This document shows, in pieces, positions 58,455 through 64,000 of a DNA stretch of 64,000 bases. The DNA comes from Ashinkailepas kermadecensis (lineage: Eukaryota > Arthropoda > Thecostraca > Neolepadidae). The DNA is taken from assembly GCA_034440615.1 (NCBI GenBank), contig JAOTOM010004622.1, positions 30,001 through 94,000 of the forward strand. Direction: 5' to 3'. Numbering within the stretch: position 1 is the stretch's first letter; each line of letters starts with the position of its first letter. A program made the position numbers and the translations under genes. The notes under the pieces are model-generated. The model worked only from the letters and a program-made list of their open reading frames with translations, did no database searches and was not told the DNA's origin.

Positions 58455-58584
58455 CTGGCGTGCTGCTCGACAGCCAGAGCCTCGGCCAGCACCTGGACGC
58501 TATTGTCAGCAGAGTCTCCGGGCACCAGGTGACCCTCCAGGTGATTCTCGAACTCCTCGGCCGTCATGGTGCCGAACTTCTCCT
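58455..58584 (-). CDS. scrib: scrib exon (MTAEEFENHLEG)
   Basis: The acceptor GTCGGTTGCAG precedes AGGAGAAG, and the donor is CCAG/GTAACT. The first two bases (AG) complete a Glu codon begun by the upstream exon's final G. Then come 42 codons: EKFGTMTAEEFENHLEGH, LVPGDSADNSVQVL and AEALAVEQHA. The last AG passes to the next exon as Arg. It is acidic and probably disordered or helical. This segment is variable between animals in my memory, so the assignment rests mostly on phase, splice sites and position between two recognisable scrib exons. Confidence 0.8.
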
Positions 58585-59025
58585 CTGCAACCGACGCCAG
58601 CGTCAGCAGCGACGACGCAGCGGGCCCCAGAGGAGCCAGCAGAGCAACCGATTAACGACCAGCTTACACATCGGCTGACCTCCCCCGGTGGTATAGACAT
58701 ACGCGAGTTAATCTTCAGAAAAGCTGGACTATGACGATTATATAACACATTATTTATGCAAAAAGTATCGATCACGTCGTCCCTGAAGATATTCGGTCAC
58801 CTTGACAGAATCTGACATTAAATCAAACCCGATCCGACATCTATCTTATAAAGACGACATGGAACTCTGCAAACATGTGTCACAAAGAGGCCCTTACAAG
58901 ATTACAACGGGAAAAATGAATTCCAGACAAAAGTGGAAGAATACTAGGGACACACAGTTATCTGAAAACTCAAGCGGGGGCGGAATCGACGTTTGCCACA
59001 CTGCTGCCTGGTGCAATCTCCGTAC

Positions 59026-59082
59026 CTTCTTCTTGTCTCATGCGCTCCACTTCGTCCGAGCTCAAAAACGTAAAACGTTTCT
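59026..59082 (-). CDS. scrib: scrib micro-exon (FLSSDEVERMRQEE)
   Basis: The acceptor TTTCTGCATGTTCCAG is followed by 57 bases ending at a GTACGG donor, which is weaker than the usual GTAAGT. It takes a G from upstream to make Glu, reads KRFTFLSSDEVERMRQEE, and passes a G on. The block F-FLS-DEVE-M-QEE is one I recall from arthropod Scribble tails, between the KRFFE block and the TAKAERR block. At 57 nt it is too short to show up as an open frame by itself. Upstream and downstream exons are also joinable without it (phase 1 to phase 1), so it could be alternatively spliced. Confidence 0.8.
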
Positions 59083-60051
59083 CTGGAACATGCAGAAAGC
59101 CCTCCTCTCAGCCACACGGTTCAGCATACAAACAACGCTGCACATGTCATTCGAGGGAATGAACGGCTTTTACCAACCTAGCCGGGAAAAAGACTTTTCT
59201 CTCCCGATCACCAGATAAAAAGAAAACAAAATTAAGTATTCATATTCAAAGGTGAAGGCAAAAATGCATTGATTAATTTTGTGTAGTCGGTATTGATTTT
59301 CGGCAGTGTTATCTTTCACCTACCAAAGCCACGGATTTATGCTGTACTCCATGCGGCACAGATCATGCTGGGGTTGTTATATACATTCTTATGTTATTTC
59401 TTCTATTCTTATGTTATATGTTATTACAATACATTCCAACCATATTTACAGAGGACTGCAGAAGTAATTGTCATAAAAACGATTAATTTTAGGTTTTTTT
59501 CATGGAAAAGCGATTGAGCATCAGACAAGTATTCTGCAGGAATATTGGTTAAGCTGGTTGGAAGCTCGATTTTCAGGCATTCTGAAGCCTAAATTCGGCC
59601 GACTAAGGCTGAATCAGTGCAAGCACTGATCGTGATTTGCTTTACTAGCCAGGAAAATAGGTGTATTTTAACTACAATACTTCAAGGAAAAACCGTCCAT
59701 TTCCCTTCAAGCAGTGCTTCCAGTTGCCTGACACTGGAAAAATGAAAGCACACTAAGAAAACAAATACAAAAAATGCAAACAGAGGCAATCACAAAATTA
59801 CCCACTAATCAGAAAAAAATATACAGTATGCCGCAGCAAAACAATAAAATGCAGATGTCCACAACAGCAAACAGTCCAAAATAAAGTAATACGTCGCAAT
59901 GTCTGCGTTCGGATACAGCTCAATACACGAAACTTAACCAGACACTTAGACGAGCAATATCTCCATGCTTTGCACGTCTGGCATCCACAAACGCGTCTGC
60001 GCCGTACGAAGCTCCCACCGCCTGAGAGTCACCTGTTGCCGCAACACTCAC
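59083..60051. other. Intron of scrib; nothing else seen
   Basis: AT-rich intron. No tandem repeat or further exon was recognised. Confidence 0.55.
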
Positions 60052-60226
60052 CACTTTTGGGCGTCACCTCCTTCTGCGGCGCCTCGAAGAAGCGCTTCAT
60101 GGCCGAGAAGGTCATTGGCTGCGGTGAGGGGGCGGCGGCTGACGGAGAGGTCGGCTGGTCGGCCGGCGGAGGGGCCGCCGTCACCGGGGTCACCGCGATG
60201 GCAGCCGGCGGTCGCTTCGTCGGCGT
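60052..60226 (-). CDS. scrib: scrib exon (MTFSAMKRFFEAPQ)
   Basis: The acceptor GAGTGTTCCAG precedes ACGCCGACG, and the donor is AAAAGTG/GTGAGT. It reads TPTKRPPAAIAVTPVTAAPP, then a Pro/Ser/Ala-rich linker, then PMTFSAMKRFFEAPQ and KEVTPKS, 58 codons plus one base. The short F-S-x-x-(K)-x-FFE block is a recurring element of the Scribble tail (similar to KVSF--K--FFE in other arthropods, from memory). The rest is low-complexity and likely disordered. It begins in phase 0, matching the preceding exon, and ends in phase 1, matching the micro-exon. Confidence 0.85.
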
Positions 60227-60451
60227 CTGGAACACTCAACCGGTCACACATACACCACACCGTCTCACTAGTCAAAAGTGACACCGAGCCAGCGTTGCCC
60301 TCTAGACTGCCACCGACCACTGAGCCGCCACCACGTGTCAGAGGTGAACATGCACGTACTGGTGAAGGTCGACTTCGGTCAGTCACCTGCTCACCCTACC
60401 CCAGAATATCCAACCACCCCACGTGCGCCCTCGACACGCTCTCGGCCTTAC

Positions 60452-60622
60452 CGTGTCGTCCGCCGGCGAGGGCTCCTTCTCCGGCAGGCCGCGCCGCGGC
60501 ACCTTGGGCTTGGGTCCGATGGGCGGCTTGTGCGGCGTGGACGGTGCCGAGTCAGCCACCGACGCGATGGGAGACGCCGGCGGCGTCGTCTGGTGCCAAG
60601 GGCCGACCAGCGTGGCGGCGGG
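60452..60622 (-). CDS. scrib: scrib exon (PPIGPKPKVPRRG)
   Basis: The acceptor CCGCCGCGCCACAG precedes CCCGCC; an in-frame alternative acceptor lies 33 bases further in (GGCACCAG). The donor is ACG/GTAAGG. It is 57 codons in phase 0 at both ends. Its core is STPHKPPIGPKPKVPRRG, then LPEKEPSPADDT. The PxxP-rich, basic stretch could bind SH3 or similar domains; that is inference. Third-position GC is very high, as in the other exons. Confidence 0.78.
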
Positions 60623-62519
60623 CTGTGGCGCGGCGGGGCACACGACATGCCGGGAACGAGCGAGCACGGCACACCAGCCAGTTAGACACGACCAGAGCAG
60701 CCAACGCGCATGCGCGGTGCACACCGAGTGAGGAGACGGCCGCTCGGAAGAGACGTCAGCGCGCCGTACGACAGGACAGGACACGCGGGCAAAGGGACCA
60801 CGCAGCCGCCCGAACGTCCAGAAGAGAGGTTAGTCAGCCCGGATGCGACAGAGGACCAACTCGACGACAAGGTAGACCACGGCACCGTTGGATAACCAGA
60901 CATGGACTCGAGTGGGCTCGATTCACGCTTGGACCAAGCTTTCGCTCTATCCGCGGCCGGGAGTATCTCTCAATTAATCGGATGAATAACTGTTTTATTT
61001 CTTAGCGCTGTGTGGCCATGGTGAATCTGTCTGGGAGAAACTGTTGGACTACCATATGAAATTCCGACCGATCAAGAAACGTACACCTTTGGAACCATGA
61101 ATTCCACCTTCAAAGCATTCAATCTTCGGCCACTAGCCGTGCTCAGGCCGTGCTTAATAATAGGTCATGCCCGAACACTTTCAGAGTACTTAAAAAAATC
61201 ATCGCATCAAAATCTACATGTTTGGCTAACGAAAAATTGAAAGTGTTTGCCATACTATTTATCACGAATATCTTGGCCCGCCACGCGCCATGAGATCGAA
61301 AATCAACGACGGGTAAAAAAGATTCAGGATAACCTTGAACCGGAGCCGGACTCTGAGCCACGCCTGTAGACCACAGTATGGAACAAGACACACGAGCGAT
61401 CCCCACGCGTCAGTGAAAGCATTCATCACCATGCAGGTGGCGGGAACGGCGTGGCGCGGCTCGGCGACACGCGCACAGCCGCTTCAGTCGAAGGCCGGTG
61501 CTCAAGAGGGTTACGTGGCAGCGCCACGGCGCGGCCGCCGCCGACCACGGCAGCGGCACTGCAGCGGCTGCCGGGCGGCATGCGCTCTCCGACCAACGCT
61601 GCCGACAGTCACACCAACCCGACCATGCCCCGACCATGCACTGCTCTGTCAACGCGCACGCTCACCCGCGACACAGCCACGGCCGCCGCACGGGCGCGCC
61701 CCGCCGGCTCCCGACGCGAGCCAGCTGCGGCCGTGTCAGCCAGACGGTGCCGTGTTTGGGCGGAGCCGCCGCACGGGCGCGCCCCGCCAGACTGACCCGT
61801 TCCGCTCTAGTACGATATATTGTTTACAAAAGTTGATGGCACGAGCGTTGCGATACACGTGCGGCCCGGCCGGCGGCGACGACCGGCATGGAGCCGCACG
61901 ACAGACGTTCTGAGAGGCACGCAACGGCAACGGCGCCCCGTCAACACGAGCTGGGGGCGAGGTGAGGAGAGCGACACGACACGGGTACGTGAGCACGGCC
62001 GACCGCTGCCTATCACAAGAGCCGCACTGCCTGAAACAGCCCAGACCAGGCACAGAGTGAGACCAACCACCGACAGACGAGCTCCGCCACCGGTACACTT
62101 GTGGACGAACACAGGAAAATGTGCACGGAAAACCGACAGAAACGCCCAAATCAAAAAGTGAACAGTTTGTACACAAACTGGGACAACACGAAAGAAGAAA
62201 TGAGACTTGAGAAACAAAACCCAGGAAAAGGACATGATGCAAAGGAAACGTCAGCTCAGCATCTTAATTGTCAACAGCAAATAAAGCACTCGATAACCGA
62301 GAAGAGCAATAAGCAAACATGGCACTGAAATACATGATATTCCAAGAAAAGATGAAACGAAAGCACCCAGTAAACAGACGCACACCAAACCTAACCAGCC
62401 TGGACAGATTGATAAGTATTTACATTTTGACTCCACCTAATAGCCATGGAGCCAGATGTGGGACGAGGGTGGACATGCGTCACCCGAGGAGGGCAACACC
62501 TGGCGCTGGCATTACTCAC
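60623..62519. other. scrib intron with GC-rich block at 61.43-61.96 kb
   Basis: The GC-rich stretch contains a duplicated GCCGCACGGGCGCGCCCCGCC (61686 and 61769) and many CpGs. Several open frames overlap on both strands and none has phase-compatible splice sites with a recognisable scrib motif. It may hold an unrecognised exon or an internal CpG-island promoter. Confidence 0.45.
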
Positions 62520-62612
62520 CGTGCTGGTGAGGTGCGGCCTCGTCAGTCGATTGGGAGACGGCGGACCGGGCGGTGCCGGTGGAGGCCCGGACGGCCGGAC
62601 TGTCCGGGGCGC
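62520..62612 (-). CDS. scrib: Probable scrib exon (proline-rich)
   Basis: The acceptor-like CGTGCTTCGACAG precedes GCGCCCCGG, and the donor ACG/GTGAGTAA is strong. In phase 0 it encodes 31 residues: APRTVRPSGPPPAPPGPPSP then NRLTRPHLTST. The phase matches the phase-0 start of the exon at 60622. The composition fits a proline-rich linker after the PDZ domains. No diagnostic motif is present and other frames are also open, so the call depends on the donor and the phase. A long tandem array begins ~40 bp upstream of the acceptor. Confidence 0.5.
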
Positions 62613-62649
62613 CTGTCGAAGCACGACCACCGGCAGCAGTGTCAGGTGT

Positions 62650-63965
62650 AAAGCGGTCACAGCACATCCGCCACCACACAGCCGCCAACACACAGCAGTG
62701 GCCACACAAGCGCCAACACACAGCCGCCACCACACAGCCGCCAACACACAGCAGTGGCCACACAAGCGCCAACACACAGCCGCCACCACACAGCCGCCAA
62801 CACACAGCAGCCACCACACAGCCGCCACAACACAGCAGTGGCCACACAAGCGCCACCACACAGCCGCCAACACACAGCAGTGGCCACACAAGCGCCAACA
62901 CACAGCCGCCACCACACAGCAGTGGCCACACAAGCGCCAACACACAGCCGCCACCACACAGCAGTGGCCACACAAGCGCCAACACACAGCCATGATTACA
63001 CAGCCGCCACCACACAGCTGTGATCACACAAGCGCCACCACACAGCCATCATTACACAGCCGTCACCACACACACATCACACCACAGCCGCCACCACACA
63101 GCTGTAATAGCACAGCCCCCGACACACAGCCACCACTACACAGTCGACACCACACAGCCGCCACTACACAGCTGCACACAGTTACCACTACACAGGAGCA
63201 ACCATACAGCCGCCAACACACAGCCATCACTACACAGTCGACACCACACAGCCGCCACTACACAGCTGCACACAGTTATCACTACACAGGAGCAACCACA
63301 CAGCCGCCAACACACAGTTATCATCACACAGCTGTCATTACACAGCTGCGCAGTTACCACTACACAGCCGCCACTATACAGGTGCAACCACACAGCCGCC
63401 ACCACATAGTTATCACCACACAGTTACCACTACACAGCCGCCACTATACAGGTGAAACCACACAGCCGCCACCACATAGTTATCACCACGCAGTTATCAC
63501 ACAGCTGTCGCTACCTAGCTGCGTAGTTACCACTACACAGCCGCCACTATACAGGTGCAACCACACAGCCGCCACCACATAGTTATCACCACACAGCCGT
63601 CACTACACAGCTGCAGCCACACACCGTCACCACACAGCTGTCGCCACAGTCGTCACTACACAGCCGCCACCACATAGTTATCACCACACAGCCGTCACTA
63701 CACAGCTGCAGCCACACACCGTCACCACACAGCTGTCGCCACAGTCGTCACTACACAGCCGCCACCACATAGTTATCACCACACAGCCGTCACTACACAG
63801 CTGCAGCCACACACCGTCACCACACAGCTGTCGCCACAGTCGTCACTACACAGCCGCCACCACCACAAAGTCGTCACCAGTCTTCACCAGGCAGCCACTA
63901 ACACGTCCGTCTCTACACAGCTGCCAACAGACATCCATCATCACACACACACACACACACACACC
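62650..63965. repeat. ACACAGCCGCC-type tandem array with (AC)n end
   Basis: ~15-bp units (ACACAGCCGCCACC, ACACAGCAGTGGCC, ACAAGCGCCAAC) form higher-order blocks of ~42 bp at 62660-63000. The rest is more diverse, with ACACAGTTATC, ACACAGCTG and ACAGGTGCAACC. A ~110-bp block (CAGCCACACACCGTC ... CACATAGTTATC) repeats three times at 63570-63860. An (AC)n run closes it near 63940-63962. Frames such as HSRHHTAATTQ and VGGCVVALVWPLL are artefacts. Confidence 0.95.
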
Positions 63966-64000
63966 CCAGCAAGTCACCACACGGTCATCACTGCTCAGCT

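Larger units (their letters stand above)
54390..62612 (-). other. scrib: scribble gene, 3' portion (gene span)
   Basis: Eight minus-strand exons join with consistent phases into about 336 codons that end in a stop. The strongest landmark is KRAAWRQARLKSLEQ followed by DALQAQIVI, a block I recognise from the C-terminal tail of animal Scribble. It is preceded by TAKAERR, and further upstream by the FLSSDEVERMRQEE block. Scribble is a cortical LAP scaffold (leucine-rich repeats plus PDZ domains) of the basolateral polarity module with Dlg and Lgl. The LRR and PDZ exons are missing and should lie beyond 64000. Exons are GC-rich at third positions, unlike the neighbouring transposons. Family memory, not a database search, supports the name. 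Confidence 0.9.

Noticed and set aside
59965..61005. 346-codon plus-strand frame
   Set aside because: Shadow of GC-rich scrib exons and introns on the opposite strand, where splice signals and conserved motifs are found.
62446..63582. 378-codon His/Thr-rich plus-strand frame
   Set aside because: Translation of the ACACAGCCGCC array; its non-repetitive start overlaps the candidate scrib exon on the other strand.

Overview
This window looks like animal, most likely arthropod, nuclear DNA. Coding sequence is split by GT-AG introns, repeats dominate, there are tRNA-headed SINEs and nested DNA transposons, and a short interstitial run of CCTAA units (the arthropod-type TTAGG telomere motif) lies near 7.3 kb. 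No bacterial operons, ribosome binding sites, CRISPR arrays or rRNA genes are visible. The species cannot be named from the sequence; a non-insect arthropod is only a guess.

Region 1 (1-30 kb) is gene-poor. It holds degraded hAT-like MITEs (2.3-2.7, 3.9-4.2 kb), a ~275-bp satellite (4.6-5.7 kb), a foldback element (7.05-7.63 kb), several minisatellites (units of 11, 72, 12, 21, 21 and 20/63 bp), a 1.5-kb element with degenerate inverted arms (16.4-17.9 kb), a hAT-like element filled with degenerate repeats (24.4-26.1 kb), a tRNA-derived SINE with target-site duplications (29.2 kb) and a LINE reverse-transcriptase remnant (30.2-30.5 kb).

Region 2 (31-52.5 kb) is a nest of transposons. Two copies of a long-terminal-inverted-repeat element carry the same decayed protein gene: 31.08-34.10 kb, and 35.53-46.03 kb. 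The second copy is split by a 6.84-kb hAT-type insertion (36970-43808) flanked by an 8-bp target duplication; the broken reading frame rejoins across it. A second insertion of the same hAT-type family (47944-52462) also has a perfect 8-bp target duplication. Neither encodes a visible transposase. Both are filled with degenerate G/C-run repeats, and each ends in its own ~20-bp tandem array.

Region 3 (54.4-62.6 kb) holds the one convincing gene: the 3' part of scribble (scrib) on the minus strand. Eight exons with matching intron phases encode the C-terminal tail downstream of the PDZ domains and end in a stop at 54390. The LRR and PDZ exons would lie beyond the right edge. The introns carry large tandem arrays: CT/CA (54.7-55.4 kb), a 56-60 bp minisatellite (57.1-58.0 kb) and an ACACAGCCGCC-type array (62.65-63.96 kb). 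A CpG-rich block follows the stop codon.

Many long open frames in this window are products of tandem arrays without stop codons and were not called as genes.
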